From Abditibacteriaceae bacterium (lineage in GTDB: Bacteria; Armatimonadota; Abditibacteriia; Abditibacteriales; Abditibacteriaceae), in contig JAFAZH010000005.1 of assembly GCA_019239895.1 (NCBI GenBank), forward strand, positions 248,001 through 312,000: 64,000 bases of DNA. Reading direction: 5' to 3'. Position 1 is the stretch's first letter, and each line of letters opens with the position of its first letter. The position numbers and the translations under genes are program-made. Of this stretch, positions 47,292 through 57,116 are shown piece by piece. Under the pieces are notes generated by a model. It searched no databases. It saw only the letters and a list, made by a program, of their open reading frames with translations, and was not told the DNA's origin.

Positions 47292-48764
47292 ATGAACACG
47301 ATTGTCATATCCAGTCTCTTACTTCTACTGACCACAAGTATTGCTTTAGCGGCAACACCTCCGCCCAAACCCTATGGAGCGGTGCCCAGCGAACGCCAAC
47401 TGCGCTGGCATGAGTTGGAAATGTATGGGTTCATTCACTTCGGCCTCAATACCTTCACCGATAAAGAGTGGGGTTACGGAGATGAAGCCGAGACGCTCTT
47501 TAACCCCACCGACTTCGACGCCAATCAAATCGCACGCACGGCCAAAGAAGCAGGACTAAAAGGCTTGATGCTGACTTGCAAGCATCATGATGGATTCTGT
47601 CTCTGGCCCAGTCAATACACCCAGCACTCCGTCAAGAATAGCCCGTGGCGTGGTGGCAAAGGCGATGTGGTGAAAGAGATTTCTGATGCTTGCCATCGTT
47701 ATGGTCTCAAATTTGGTGTCTACCTGTCGCCGTGGGATCGCAACCGCGCCGATTACGCCCACCCAGAATACATCACTTACTACCGCAACCAACTGCGTGA
47801 GTTGCTGACGCATTATGGCCCTATTTTTGAAGTCTGGTTTGATGGAGCTAATGGCGGCGACGGCTACTATGGCGGTGCCCGCGAGAAACGTACCATTGAT
47901 AACCACACTTATTATGACTGGGACAATACCTGGAAAATCGTGCGCGAGTTGCAGCCGGAAGCGTGCATGTTCAGCGATGGCGGGCCGGACGTGCGTTGGG
48001 TCGGCAATGAATCGGGCTTTGCCGGAGAAACCTGTTGGGCTACCATCAATCGGGCTGGCCTCTTGCCCGGAGTGGCTGATCCAAAGCTTCTCAACGTTGG
48101 CCAGCGCAACGGCACCGATTGGTTGCCCGCCGAGGTAGATGTCTCGATTCGTCCCGGCTGGTTCTATCACCCCCAGGAAGATGCCGCCGTTAAAACCGTG
48201 CCGCACCTGCTCAAGATTTATTTTGAGTCGGTGGGGCGCGGCGCAAATCTCATCCTCAACCTGCCCCCGGATCGGCGCGGCCAGATTCACGATAACGATG
48301 TAGCCGCTTTACGAGAATGGCACCGCATCTTGGAAGCTACCTTCGCCCATGATTTAGCGCGCGGTGCTAAGGTGGCAGCCACCAACACACGGAGCAATGA
48401 TAAGCACTTCGCGCCCTCGCATGTCATAGATGGTAAGCGCGATACTTACTGGGCCTCGGATGATGCCGTGACCACACCAGAGCTTACTCTTGATTTAAAG
48501 CACCCCGTCACTTTCAACGTGGTGCGTTTGCGCGAGTTTCTCCCTTTGGGGCAGCGTATAGAAAGCTTCGCCCTGGATGCCTGGAACAATGGAAATTGGG
48601 AAGAGTTCGCCAGTGGAACCAGCGTTGGCAATCAACGCCTGGTGCAAACTCACAAGATAACGACCACGAAGGTGCGGCTGCGCATTACTGGTTCGCCCGT
48701 CTGTCCAGCCATCTCAGAGGTTGGCCTCTTCGCCATGCCAGACTTGGCTAACACTGCACACTAA
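47292..48764 (+). CDS. GH29-type alpha-L-fucosidase with C-terminal F5/8C domain
   Basis: A protein of about 490 residues from the ATG at 47292 (MNTIVISSLLLLLTTSIALA, signal peptide), with AAAAGGA upstream; the frame is open to 47232. The barrel has HELEMYGFIHFGLNTFTD, LMLTCKHHDGFCLWPS and the nucleophile Asp in FEVWFDGANG. From about 365 a discoidin/CBM32-like domain follows (SHVIDGKRDTYWASDD, FNVVRLREFLPLGQRIESF). GH29 releases terminal fucose, and the CBM would hold the enzyme on galactose- or fucose-bearing glycans. It is a single plus-strand gene flanked by minus-strand genes. Confidence 0.92.
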   Translation: MNTIVISSLLLLLTTSIALAATPPPKPYGAVPSERQLRWHELEMYGFIHFGLNTFTDKEWGYGDEAETLFNPTDFDANQIARTAKEAGLKGLMLTCKHHDGFCLWPSQYTQHSVKNSPWRGGKGDVVKEISDACHRYGLKFGVYLSPWDRNRADYAHPEYITYYRNQLRELLTHYGPIFEVWFDGANGGDGYYGGAREKRTIDNHTYYDWDNTWKIVRELQPEACMFSDGGPDVRWVGNESGFAGETCWATINRAGLLPGVADPKLLNVGQRNGTDWLPAEVDVSIRPGWFYHPQEDAAVKTVPHLLKIYFESVGRGANLILNLPPDRRGQIHDNDVAALREWHRILEATFAHDLARGAKVAATNTRSNDKHFAPSHVIDGKRDTYWASDDAVTTPELTLDLKHPVTFNVVRLREFLPLGQRIESFALDAWNNGNWEEFASGTSVGNQRLVQTHKITTTKVRLRITGSPVCPAISEVGLFAMPDLANTAH

Positions 48765-48767
48765 GCT

Positions 48768-50150
48768 TTACTGCACATCTTTTGGTTTTATAAACGAGAT
48801 GGACTTGATGCGGACAAAGTCACCTGCTTTGCCACTAAACACTGGATCAAACCGGAGTTGGATAATGCTGCCTTGATATTGGGGTGAGGCTGCCAGATTG
48901 ACCTCATAGCGATGATACTGTCCATCAGGTTTGATTTCAAATGACACGCTCTTAGCTTCCGTGAAACTGGCGTCACCGTGCCCGCACCAGAAGATTTGCG
49001 CTGTGGTCTGGCCTGTCTGAAAAGCTGCTTCAATATAAAGTATGGGCGCAGCCACAGCCTGCCAGAAATTTGTGGGGCCAATAAGCTGCGGATCATCCTT
49101 GGGTAGTAAAACTTTCAGTTCGCCTTGAATCGGCCATCCGGTATCAGTAGCATTGACATAATGCCAGTGCTGACGATCCTGGATAAAGTGGTAATCGGGC
49201 AGTCCATTCTTGGGGGCTATTTGATAGACGGTGTGGCGGATTTCATCCAGGCTACCCACTATGAGCACATAGTCGTATTCGTAGGGGATATTATAGTCTA
49301 GAATCTCTTGTCGGATGGGAGCAATGTAGCCAGTGGGCGCGTCTTTAGGGCCGCCAGTGCCGGGCTTTCCGGTAAAGCCCCCGATGAAGGAAAAGGTATC
49401 TGGCTCCCAGATACCAATACCCTGGTTTTGCTCATTCACTAATGCCGCCCAATTTTCGGTGCCCTGCCAGCCAACCCACGGGAATGCTGGGGGCATAGTG
49501 GTTAAGGCGTCCCCCGTAAAAGGCTTATCGCCCGTATAGGTCATCAGCCGATACCAGGGAGCATTGGTATAAATCGCTGGCAGTTCTTGATCTCTGGCCG
49601 GGTATTGTGTCTTATCAGAGCGGTTGTTATTCAGTCGCGAACGCACTAAGGCCGTATTACCCTTAAGTTGAATCCAGCACTCAAAGGTGCATTCTCCCGG
49701 CTCATTGTTAAGAGGCCATTGCATCGGCACACACTGAGTGTATAGCTCTTTGCCATCGTTGCGATGCTCCAACACTTTTGACCTATTGCCATAGCAATCG
49801 CCCGACTGAATTGGATTCCAACCTAATCCGGCCCAGGTTGGCGTCGGTTGCTTGCCATTGGGCGCAAAGGGCACTGGCCCGGAATAGTGCGACATCTGAA
49901 TTTGCCGCCCCCAATCGAAGCTGTTAATCAGATTGACCTGGCTGTTCGAGGTGGATAGATAGGTAATCGCGCCACCTAAGTCTAAATTGACGCCAATGCG
50001 GATGGTGCCGTTATCTAAATAACTGATGTGGTCAGCTTGCACTTGAAGCTTCTGTTCCTGCCCTTTCACCGGAAAAATAAGACACACCAGGCTAATCATC
50101 AACAGCATGAAGTTGCTGGCAGTTTCATTTAACAAGCACTGTTTAAGCAT
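48768..50150 (-). CDS. Secreted protein of unknown family, beta-rich
   Basis: A protein of about 460 residues from the ATG at 50150, six bases after GGAG; the ATG at 50156 directly abuts the site and is less likely. The signal peptide is FMLLMISLVCLIFPVKG. The mature part opens ISYLDNGTIRIGVNLDLGGA and INSFDWGRQIQMSHYSGPVP, is Trp/Tyr-rich throughout, and ends in a jelly-roll-like block (SFEIKPDGQYHRYEVNLA, IQLRFDPVFSGKAGDFV). I recall similar sequences only as uncharacterised secreted proteins of polysaccharide degraders. A mutarotase-like or lyase-like fold is a guess. It converges tightly on the GH29 gene. Confidence 0.72.
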   Translation of the reverse strand: MLKQCLLNETASNFMLLMISLVCLIFPVKGQEQKLQVQADHISYLDNGTIRIGVNLDLGGAITYLSTSNSQVNLINSFDWGRQIQMSHYSGPVPFAPNGKQPTPTWAGLGWNPIQSGDCYGNRSKVLEHRNDGKELYTQCVPMQWPLNNEPGECTFECWIQLKGNTALVRSRLNNNRSDKTQYPARDQELPAIYTNAPWYRLMTYTGDKPFTGDALTTMPPAFPWVGWQGTENWAALVNEQNQGIGIWEPDTFSFIGGFTGKPGTGGPKDAPTGYIAPIRQEILDYNIPYEYDYVLIVGSLDEIRHTVYQIAPKNGLPDYHFIQDRQHWHYVNATDTGWPIQGELKVLLPKDDPQLIGPTNFWQAVAAPILYIEAAFQTGQTTAQIFWCGHGDASFTEAKSVSFEIKPDGQYHRYEVNLAASPQYQGSIIQLRFDPVFSGKAGDFVRIKSISFIKPKDVQ

Positions 50151-50308
50151 TCTCATCTCCTAACATTTGCACGGATAAAATGTCCTGCAAAGCAAGGTCA
50201 GTCGCGCCTCTAGGCGGCGCATAGTTAAGCCATAAGGCGGCAGTTGCACCGACTAATTGTGTGGCTTTTCATTATCGTTTGAGTGTTTATTGAGCCAATC
50301 TTTGGTCC

Positions 50309-51586
50309 CTAGTGGATGCGCCATAACCTCACAGTGCCATCAAAGCTGCCAGTAGCCAGCATAGAACCATCTTTAGAGTACATTAATGTGTCAACTCCCA
50401 CTTGACCCTCTGTTCCTTCCACAGTTCGCTGTAGCTTACCCGCACGGACATCCCATACTGTAACTGATTTGTAACCCGCTACAGCTAAACTGCTGTTATC
50501 GGGAGAAAACATGAGAGCGTCCACGGAAGAACTTGGAGTATGCCATGTAGAGATTAGCTGACCACTTTGTGTATCCCGCACTTGAACGATAGCATCGCCG
50601 ATTCGCCTCCCAACGTTGTCACCATAAGCCAATCTCTTACTATCCGGTGAGAATGCCAAAAAATGGAGAGCTTTTGCATCTACCTGCCAGGCGTAGCGTA
50701 CATGACCCGTAGCAAGTTCCCAAAGGTGTATTACATTTCCATTGGATTCGGCGAGGAGTCGCCCATCCTCTGAAAACTCATACGCGCCCGGAATCCCGTC
50801 CGATTGCTCACTCTTCCATAATAGCGCACCAGTATCAACATCCCATAAGGAACGAGAGAGAGTTTGCTTATTCGCCACTAAGTTCACAGTAAGAAGTCGA
50901 GTGCCGTCTGGAGAAAAGCGGAGATACCAAGGAAAATCCTCTTCGGTGTTCGATGTCCCGACCTTTGGAAGTAACAGGTGCTTGACCTTACCAGATGGCC
51001 ACTCATATAAAATTAACATTGCCCTAAGAGGCTTTACATGACTATTGATCGTCCACCACGGCAGAGTGCTTTGCTGTGATTGGAGATAGAACAGATGCAC
51101 GGCTGCTAAGACATGATGTGACCACGACACATCATGGTTAGTTAGTAGATAGTCCTGGTCTGTCCGCTGTGGTGTAAATAGCGTGTTTTGGAGTTTTCCG
51201 GTAGTGATATTCCACAATTCAATATCACCACTACTGGTAGTTTGAGCTTCAGCCGTACCGTCAGGACTACAGATAAGACATGGAGGATGTGGATGCGGTG
51301 AGACCCATTGCTTTATAAGGCGGGAAGTAGCAATATCCCACGTCTGGACTACGGGAGCATGATATTCATTTGAATTATCTTTGAGCCTGCCCCGGACTGT
51401 CAAAGTTCGACCATCATCCGAAAACATACACTTCGGCCAGTCGGTTTGAACTATGAGCGTGCGCGGTTGCCAGGATAATCTGACCTTTTGCGACAATGGT
51501 GCTGTGGCACTCCGGTACAGGGCGAATGATATGAGAGTTACTATAGCCGCACCTAACCAACAGTCCCTCAATTTTATGCGGTGCAT
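50309..51586 (-). CDS. WD40 repeat protein with N-terminal membrane anchor
   Basis: A 425-residue protein. Residues of about 10-28 (WLGAAIVTLISFALYRS) form an anchor or signal. The remainder is a beta-propeller of WD40-type repeats: TWDIATSRLIKQW, LWNITTGKLQNTL, LWDVDTGALLWKS, LWELATGHVRYAW, VRDTQSGQLISTW, VWDVRAGKLQRTV and a last SFDGTVRLW. Such proteins act as protein-interaction platforms. Nothing ties it to carbohydrate breakdown beyond its position. No clear ribosome site precedes the ATG. Confidence 0.85.
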   Translation of the reverse strand: MHRIKLRDCWLGAAIVTLISFALYRSATAPLSQKVRLSWQPRTLIVQTDWPKCMFSDDGRTLTVRGRLKDNSNEYHAPVVQTWDIATSRLIKQWVSPHPHPPCLICSPDGTAEAQTTSSGDIELWNITTGKLQNTLFTPQRTDQDYLLTNHDVSWSHHVLAAVHLFYLQSQQSTLPWWTINSHVKPLRAMLILYEWPSGKVKHLLLPKVGTSNTEEDFPWYLRFSPDGTRLLTVNLVANKQTLSRSLWDVDTGALLWKSEQSDGIPGAYEFSEDGRLLAESNGNVIHLWELATGHVRYAWQVDAKALHFLAFSPDSKRLAYGDNVGRRIGDAIVQVRDTQSGQLISTWHTPSSSVDALMFSPDNSSLAVAGYKSVTVWDVRAGKLQRTVEGTEGQVGVDTLMYSKDGSMLATGSFDGTVRLWRIH

Positions 51587-51705
51587 AAGCGTAGCCTGAT
51601 GCCCAGTTAACGAGATTACATAAGCATTACTGTGAATTGTAATCCTTTGGAGGTGCTGAATCCAATAGAATGAGAGCCATCATAACCGCACATACCCACA
51701 CAACT

Positions 51706-53679
51706 CTAATTCACCAGAAAATAAATAATGCGAACAGCATGGCCTTTACTTTTGGGGTTAGCAGTTTGAGCCACGCGCAGTTCTAACTCATGTGGCGCAT
51801 TGGGCAGATCAGCCGCCAGCACTTGCGCCCAGGGCAGATGTAGACCGGAACTCCATTGAGTAAATAAGTCACGAGCCTTGGTCTGGCCGCCATCAACGCG
51901 AAACTCCACTGCGCCAGCATCCGGGCCAGAGGCGACAAAGAGGCCAACGGCGGTTCCGGTAAATTTCAACTTGAGCGTTGCTCCCGGCTGCTCGGCTATT
52001 AACGCTGGCACATTCACAAAGCCGGGGCGCGTCCCCGCTTTATCTGTCGGCTGCCAAGCAGGGTCAAGTGTCCAGCCGTTTTCCAAAGTGGCCGCTTTTA
52101 CATCTACTAAACGACCACGAAAATAACTTTTATCATCAAGGGGTTGAGCCGGCAGAGGATACGGCTGCACCCTGGCATCGGCGGCGAGTGGCTGTTTCCA
52201 GGCGGCATCAAAAAGTCGTTTGATAGAACGAAAATAGACGCCATGACCAAAGGGCGATGGGTGTAAGTCGTGGAAGTCTTTTTCCCAGGTAAACTCCCCC
52301 GCGTGAATGCGCTCCGTGACTTCCTTAGCTAAGTCAATGGATGGCACATGGTAGTAATCGGCCACCTTTTCATGATTGGCGATGACCACTGGTGTTTTAC
52401 CCGCATTGATAACCGCCATTTTATCGGGATCAACAAAGTGCAACAGGATAATATCCATTGCCGGATTCGCTAATCGCGCCTGGCGCACAATGCCCTCCAT
52501 ACCACGAACTTGCTCCACCGGGGTTTGTCCGTTGGTCTCATCGTTCACTGCGGCTTCTTCAAAGAGCAAGTCAACCGGGCCATGCGCCAGAACATCCCGT
52601 GAGAAGCGAAAGGCTCCGGGGGTTGAGCCGAGCGAAGGAATACCCGCATTAATGAAATCGAATTGGGTTTGGGGGAACCGCCGCTTCAACTCTTCACAAA
52701 CGAGGTCACGCCAACCCCTGCCAGCCGTAATAGAGCCACCCAGAAAAACCACCCGCCCGGTATGCTCACGCTCAAACTTAATGCGACAGTTGTTTAAGCC
52801 CCCACGCAAATTGAAATAATCATAGCCATAAGGTGTGGCAGCCTCTGCGGTCACAGCCTGCGCCATACCGGGCGTGTTGCGCAAAACAAAATTTACAATA
52901 TGCGTCGGGTCTTGCAGGCTATGGGGATGATGGCCATTAAATGGTTTGGCAATCACTGTGATTGAGCCACCTAACTGGCGATAGCGTTGTTCCACGATAC
53001 GCGTGTTCTCGGCCATTGGCACTAAATCATCGGTCTCACCACAAACGTGCAATAAAGGAATATGCGCCTTGGCTAATGGCTCCAAGTTATCTATGGGATT
53101 GAGTTTGTAGGCCAGCGCCTGCTGCTCGGTAAGGCCATAGGCTTGTTTACACAACTCCCAATCGGCGGGTGAACCGGGCGCATGTCCTTTGCCACCAGGC
53201 CAGCTCTTGAAATCACAAACCGGTGCATCCGCGTAAATGGCAGCAACGTTATCAGGGTTGCGAGCCGCCCAATTAAAGGCGAACAGCCCGCCTCGGCTGA
53301 AACCCTCTAAGACCACCTTCAGCGCCAGCTTATACTCTTTAATGAGGTGTTTATAAAAGGCATCCATGTGCCCCATCGCTATGGGTGCGCCATACATATT
53401 CTGCACATCCATATAAGCGACATGGAAGCCCTTGCCTAATAAAGCAATATCGGCCTGCGGCTCATGTCCGAAGAATTCCATCCGCCAAATCCAGGGCTTG
53501 CTTGGTGCCGCCACTTTGGGCATAACCAGCAGACATTGACGGCCATCCACCACAAAATCCAGTCGCTCGTAGCCGTTCCACAGAGAATGCTTAATGGTTT
53601 CTGCCTCTGCCCTGCTGATAACCGGGGGTAAACACATCGAGAGTGCTAGTATAGCCAGCATTAACGCTTCTATTTTCAA
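51706..53679 (-). CDS. Two-esterase fusion: alpha/beta hydrolase plus SGNH hydrolase, secreted
   Basis: A protein of about 657 residues from a TTG at 53679 that follows GGAGG and gives the signal peptide KIEALMLAILALSMCLPP; an ATG at 53706 is possible but has a poor site. The N-terminal half is an alpha/beta hydrolase (VLEGFSRGGLFAFNW with the Ser, HVCGETDDLVP with the Asp, FNGHHPHSLQDP with the His). The C-terminal half is SGNH (FLGGSITAGRGW with the Ser, AAVNDET, and FHDLHPSPFGHG with Asp and His). A final beta-domain of about 120 residues follows. Both active sites look intact, so one chain may remove two ester types. Confidence 0.85.
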   Translation of the reverse strand: MKIEALMLAILALSMCLPPVISRAEAETIKHSLWNGYERLDFVVDGRQCLLVMPKVAAPSKPWIWRMEFFGHEPQADIALLGKGFHVAYMDVQNMYGAPIAMGHMDAFYKHLIKEYKLALKVVLEGFSRGGLFAFNWAARNPDNVAAIYADAPVCDFKSWPGGKGHAPGSPADWELCKQAYGLTEQQALAYKLNPIDNLEPLAKAHIPLLHVCGETDDLVPMAENTRIVEQRYRQLGGSITVIAKPFNGHHPHSLQDPTHIVNFVLRNTPGMAQAVTAEAATPYGYDYFNLRGGLNNCRIKFEREHTGRVVFLGGSITAGRGWRDLVCEELKRRFPQTQFDFINAGIPSLGSTPGAFRFSRDVLAHGPVDLLFEEAAVNDETNGQTPVEQVRGMEGIVRQARLANPAMDIILLHFVDPDKMAVINAGKTPVVIANHEKVADYYHVPSIDLAKEVTERIHAGEFTWEKDFHDLHPSPFGHGVYFRSIKRLFDAAWKQPLAADARVQPYPLPAQPLDDKSYFRGRLVDVKAATLENGWTLDPAWQPTDKAGTRPGFVNVPALIAEQPGATLKLKFTGTAVGLFVASGPDAGAVEFRVDGGQTKARDLFTQWSSGLHLPWAQVLAADLPNAPHELELRVAQTANPKSKGHAVRIIYFLVN

Positions 53680-53914
53680 ACTTGCCTCCAACCCCTTCGC
53701 GCCCATTTTCTAAGCCTGCTCTTATGCTACCCGCCATGAGGGAGCACAAGAAACTAGTGGGTGTTTGATATAGTCTAATACGGCTATAAATGGCAATTTA
53801 CCATTAATAGCGCAATAGCGTCATAATAAAGACACAGTACCACGATAACGACCGGAGCAGCCTGCCCGTCCATTTTGCCTGCTGGAAAACCATTATATTA
53901 CAGGAGGTAATGTA

Positions 53915-54916
53915 ATGAAGGTCTATGGTATCGCTTTAGTTATTGGAATGTTATTGTCCGCACCGCTCACCGTGCGGGCGCAGCCCTGGCCGCGCCCGGA
54001 AGATACTCTGCGCGTCGAGCGCATTGTCAACGTCCAGAATGTTCTCCCAGTGGAACTACAACCAGCCGCCGAAGCCACCTTAACAGAATCGCTCCTCAAG
54101 GCCAGCGTCAACGGCAAGTACCGCACCCTCCTGCGCCAGCTTGAAATGCCGGAGGACGCCCAAGAATACGGAGCTTTCCGCGATTATGGCTTGTTCACTG
54201 GCACTGAGTGGAAAGGTGTCACCGACATTCCCAAAGGTTATTGGGTTTATGCCCAGCCCTACTGGTATATCTGGCATGATCTGACGGCGACACCACGCAC
54301 CACCCGAAGTTGGAGCACCGAACAGTTGGTGGGCGCACCCAATACGGAACAAGCAGGAGATGTGCCCACGGCCTGGGCTTCGCGCACACCGGATGGGCAG
54401 GCTGAATGGCTGATGCTGGAGTATGCGGAACCGATGGTACCAACTGGGATTAAAATCTATGAGACGTACAATCCCGGAGCGATTACCAAAGTCACGGCCT
54501 TCACCTTAGATGGTAAGGAAATAGAATTATGGCACGGTACCGACCCCTGCCGCGACGTGCAAAATATCGGTATCTTCACCTTACTTTTTGATGCTAAATT
54601 CAAAACCAACCGGGTTAAGCTGTACATTGATTCGCCCGCAGTGCCAGGCTGGAACGAGATAGACGCCGTAGGCTTAATAGATGGCAACAAGAAACTGCAC
54701 TGGGCAGTGGGAGCGACGGCCAGCAGCACTTATGGCGAAACCACCGTAGAGCCAGAACCACTGGATAAGAATATGCCCCTTCCAATAGATGCACTCCCAG
54801 CGATCCATGCTGAAACGCCAGATGACCATATCACCCGTTTGGAAAACGAAGTCAAGCAACTTCAGGAAGAAGTCGCCACCATGAAAGCTTTACTGAACAA
54901 TCAACAGCGCCGGTGA
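53915..54916 (+). CDS. Secreted protein with discoidin-like region and C-terminal coiled coil
   Basis: A 333-residue protein with a strong AGGAGG site and a signal peptide (VYGIALVIGMLLSAPLTVRA). The middle region (about 135-270) resembles the Pappalysin/F5-8C-like sandwich (EWLMLEYAEPMVPTGIKIYE, WNEIDAVGLID), with VPTAWASRTPDG at its start. The C-terminus (about 300-330) is a coiled coil, HITRLENEVKQLQEEVATMK. A carbohydrate or protein surface-binding role is plausible but not shown. It is divergent from the two-esterase fusion gene and convergent with the BNR-repeat gene. Confidence 0.72.
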   Translation: MKVYGIALVIGMLLSAPLTVRAQPWPRPEDTLRVERIVNVQNVLPVELQPAAEATLTESLLKASVNGKYRTLLRQLEMPEDAQEYGAFRDYGLFTGTEWKGVTDIPKGYWVYAQPYWYIWHDLTATPRTTRSWSTEQLVGAPNTEQAGDVPTAWASRTPDGQAEWLMLEYAEPMVPTGIKIYETYNPGAITKVTAFTLDGKEIELWHGTDPCRDVQNIGIFTLLFDAKFKTNRVKLYIDSPAVPGWNEIDAVGLIDGNKKLHWAVGATASSTYGETTVEPEPLDKNMPLPIDALPAIHAETPDDHITRLENEVKQLQEEVATMKALLNNQQRR

Positions 54917-54969
54917 ACTCTTAAGCGTTCCTGGTAAGATGTCAGTAGGTAAAGTTAGGATTGCACAAA

Positions 54970-56124
54970 TTACCGTTCAGGCTTTGTTACCGGGCCACGC
55001 ATTACATGCCCATCAATAGCCCACAAACCGCTAACGCCATTGATTTGTGTGGAGGAGATGGCCGTCACCGTGTTGGCATCCTTAATGAACAGGGCATTCC
55101 ACCAGCCGCCAACATCGTTAGGAAGCTTAAATGGAATAGATTTATGCTGGAAGTTACGCGCCTCGGCGTTGCCGATATAGACAGTCATCTGCGGTTTGGC
55201 TCGCCCGCCTTCGGTGCTATGGCAGGAGAGAAGCGTTTCCCCCGAAGGCAACTGCCGGATATAAGGTGCCCCGGCATAGATGTTGCCTGCCAGGGGTGTC
55301 GCCAAGGCACCCCAACGTTGGGGACTATTACCCTGCACTACTGGCTGGTGCCAATTGAACGTCTGTGTGGTGTGAATAATCGCTGGTTGCAGTTGATTAC
55401 CAGGAGCCAGACCGTTATCTTCAATCGCCAGCACAATACCCTTATTCCCCAGCAATATTAGCGGCACTGGCATACCATCACGATGTCCGGCGCGATAACT
55501 CACCGTTTCTGGTTGACCCCAACTGGCACCATTATCCCAAGAGCGCATGAGGGTAATTTCCTGATCGTCGTTCTTTTGATAGGGAAACTCATTGGCAAAG
55601 AATAATTGAACCTCGCCGGATGCCAGTTGAATAGCGGCAGGCTCCCAGCAGCCATTTTTGCTTTCAGGCGATGCCTCATAGATAAGCTTTGGCGGTTTTT
55701 GCCAGGTGGTGCCGTTGTCGTCACTGAAGCAATAGCCAATGGCAAAAGGATGAGTGCCATCGTGGGGGCGCTGGTTAAAAAACAGCAGCACTCGCCCGTT
55801 CTTCAACTGAAGCAGTTCCGTATTGGCTGAATTAGCATAAGGCAGTTGGTTAGCCAAAATAGCTTGTTCCCAGGTGCGACCATTATCTTTGCTCAAACGC
55901 ACCCACGAGTTACCGACTAATTCGTAACCACACAGAATATTACCGTTGTGCAAGCGAATCATACGGCCATAGCCTGCATTCTCCTGCACCAATACCTGAG
56001 TCGTCTGATCCCAATGGATTTCTATGGCCGCTTTTGGGTGGTTAATTTGAGCCACAGCAACTCCACCGGATAGCCACATTAGGCACATCCAGAGCCACTG
56101 CAAGGGGACAATGCGACTTCTCAT
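54970..56124 (-). CDS. BNR-repeat exo-sialidase-like secreted protein
   Basis: A protein of about 384 residues from the ATG at 56124 (MRSRIVPLQWLWMCLMWLSG, signal peptide); the frame is open to 56238 but that part is unlike a signal. The propeller carries Asp-box turns (LSKDNGRTWEQ, FSDDNGTTWQK, SWDNGASWGQ) and GRMIRLHNGNILCGYE. The fold matches the sialidase/neuraminidase superfamily. True sialidases also need an Arg triad and Tyr/Glu pair, which I could not confirm. Members of this type in plant-degrading bacteria often act on sugars other than sialic acid. Confidence 0.78.
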   Translation of the reverse strand: MRSRIVPLQWLWMCLMWLSGGVAVAQINHPKAAIEIHWDQTTQVLVQENAGYGRMIRLHNGNILCGYELVGNSWVRLSKDNGRTWEQAILANQLPYANSANTELLQLKNGRVLLFFNQRPHDGTHPFAIGYCFSDDNGTTWQKPPKLIYEASPESKNGCWEPAAIQLASGEVQLFFANEFPYQKNDDQEITLMRSWDNGASWGQPETVSYRAGHRDGMPVPLILLGNKGIVLAIEDNGLAPGNQLQPAIIHTTQTFNWHQPVVQGNSPQRWGALATPLAGNIYAGAPYIRQLPSGETLLSCHSTEGGRAKPQMTVYIGNAEARNFQHKSIPFKLPNDVGGWWNALFIKDANTVTAISSTQINGVSGLWAIDGHVMRGPVTKPER

Positions 56125-56288
56125 AGTTGTATGGTGCGGAGGTTTACCTGAAACTTTTGGTGGTGGCTGTAAGAGTGAGTGGAAGTACAGTATTGGTGGG
56201 CCAGCCAAGAGTGTCTGGCAGAAGATGGGATAGATCAACGGCTAGACAAGAGTGTCTGGCCCACCACCCTAAGCTCCTATCAAACTTC

Positions 56289-57116
56289 CTAAAGGGCTGC
56301 CACAGCCACCACACGCTCTGGCATATTCTCGATGCGGGTGAGCCAGTAATTCGAGTCGAAGCGTTCATTACCCGTCAGGAATCGCCAGAACTTGATGCGG
56401 TTGGCATATTCCAAGCGATCTTCGTTGCCATACCACTTGTGGTTGCGGAAGAGAATGCGGTCTATCTCCGCGTCATTGATGTCATCGGTATTCCAGAGTC
56501 GCAACTGGCGCACCGTGGGGTTCAGGCGCAGCTTGAACATATAGCGCATTTGGTCGGTATGATTGGGCTGGGCGCAATGCCACATACCATGATGCCCCAC
56601 CACTAATGTCCCCGCCTTGCAGACGATGGGCATCTGGCTGATAAAGTTGTGGTAGCGACCTATATCCGATTCATGAATGCGGCGCAGATGGCTGCCTGGT
56701 AAAAACATGGTGCCGCCCATTTCGCGGGGCGTGTCGTGGGGATAATAGAACAGTTGAATATCGAAGTGCTGGCGGGTATCAATAATCGCATCCGCGTGCC
56801 ACGTTTGGCCCTCAATGTGAGCCGGGCCAACACGATGAAATGCGTGATGATCATAGAGTGGGTTGGGGCCAACCAAACTTTGAATTAGGCCCTGCACCTG
56901 GGGCAGACGAATCATGGCACCAAAGCCTTTGGAATCCTGCCACAGATTGGCTAAAGGCTGACCTTGCTCCTCATAGCCCATTTTGACGCGGCCTTCGTCA
57001 ATTTCGCGCATCGCCTCGGCATTGATTTCAGCCGGAATAAATTCGTCGAAGCGCAGCATTCCATCGGCTACAAAGTTCGCCATCTGCACCGAAGTTAATA
57101 AGTATTGCTTATCCAT
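56289..57116 (-). CDS. Phytanoyl-CoA dioxygenase (PhyH) family Fe(II)/2-oxoglutarate oxygenase
   Basis: A 275-residue cytoplasmic protein. The iron site is visible: the HxD of TWHADAIID and a distal His in VGHHGMWHCAQPNHT. GGTMFLPGSHLRR and FDIQLFYYPHDTP are typical of the family. PhyH enzymes hydroxylate diverse small molecules, and the substrate is unknown. Its start overlaps the end of the 94-residue gene by eight bases, and GH29 lies just upstream, so the three are probably cotranscribed. Confidence 0.88.
   Translation of the reverse strand: MDKQYLLTSVQMANFVADGMLRFDEFIPAEINAEAMREIDEGRVKMGYEEQGQPLANLWQDSKGFGAMIRLPQVQGLIQSLVGPNPLYDHHAFHRVGPAHIEGQTWHADAIIDTRQHFDIQLFYYPHDTPREMGGTMFLPGSHLRRIHESDIGRYHNFISQMPIVCKAGTLVVGHHGMWHCAQPNHTDQMRYMFKLRLNPTVRQLRLWNTDDINDAEIDRILFRNHKWYGNEDRLEYANRIKFWRFLTGNERFDSNYWLTRIENMPERVVAVAAL

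Noticed and set aside
47556..48290. Antisense open frame (244 codons) opposite the GH29 gene
   Set aside because: The GH29 catalytic motifs are on the other strand and fully account for the region.
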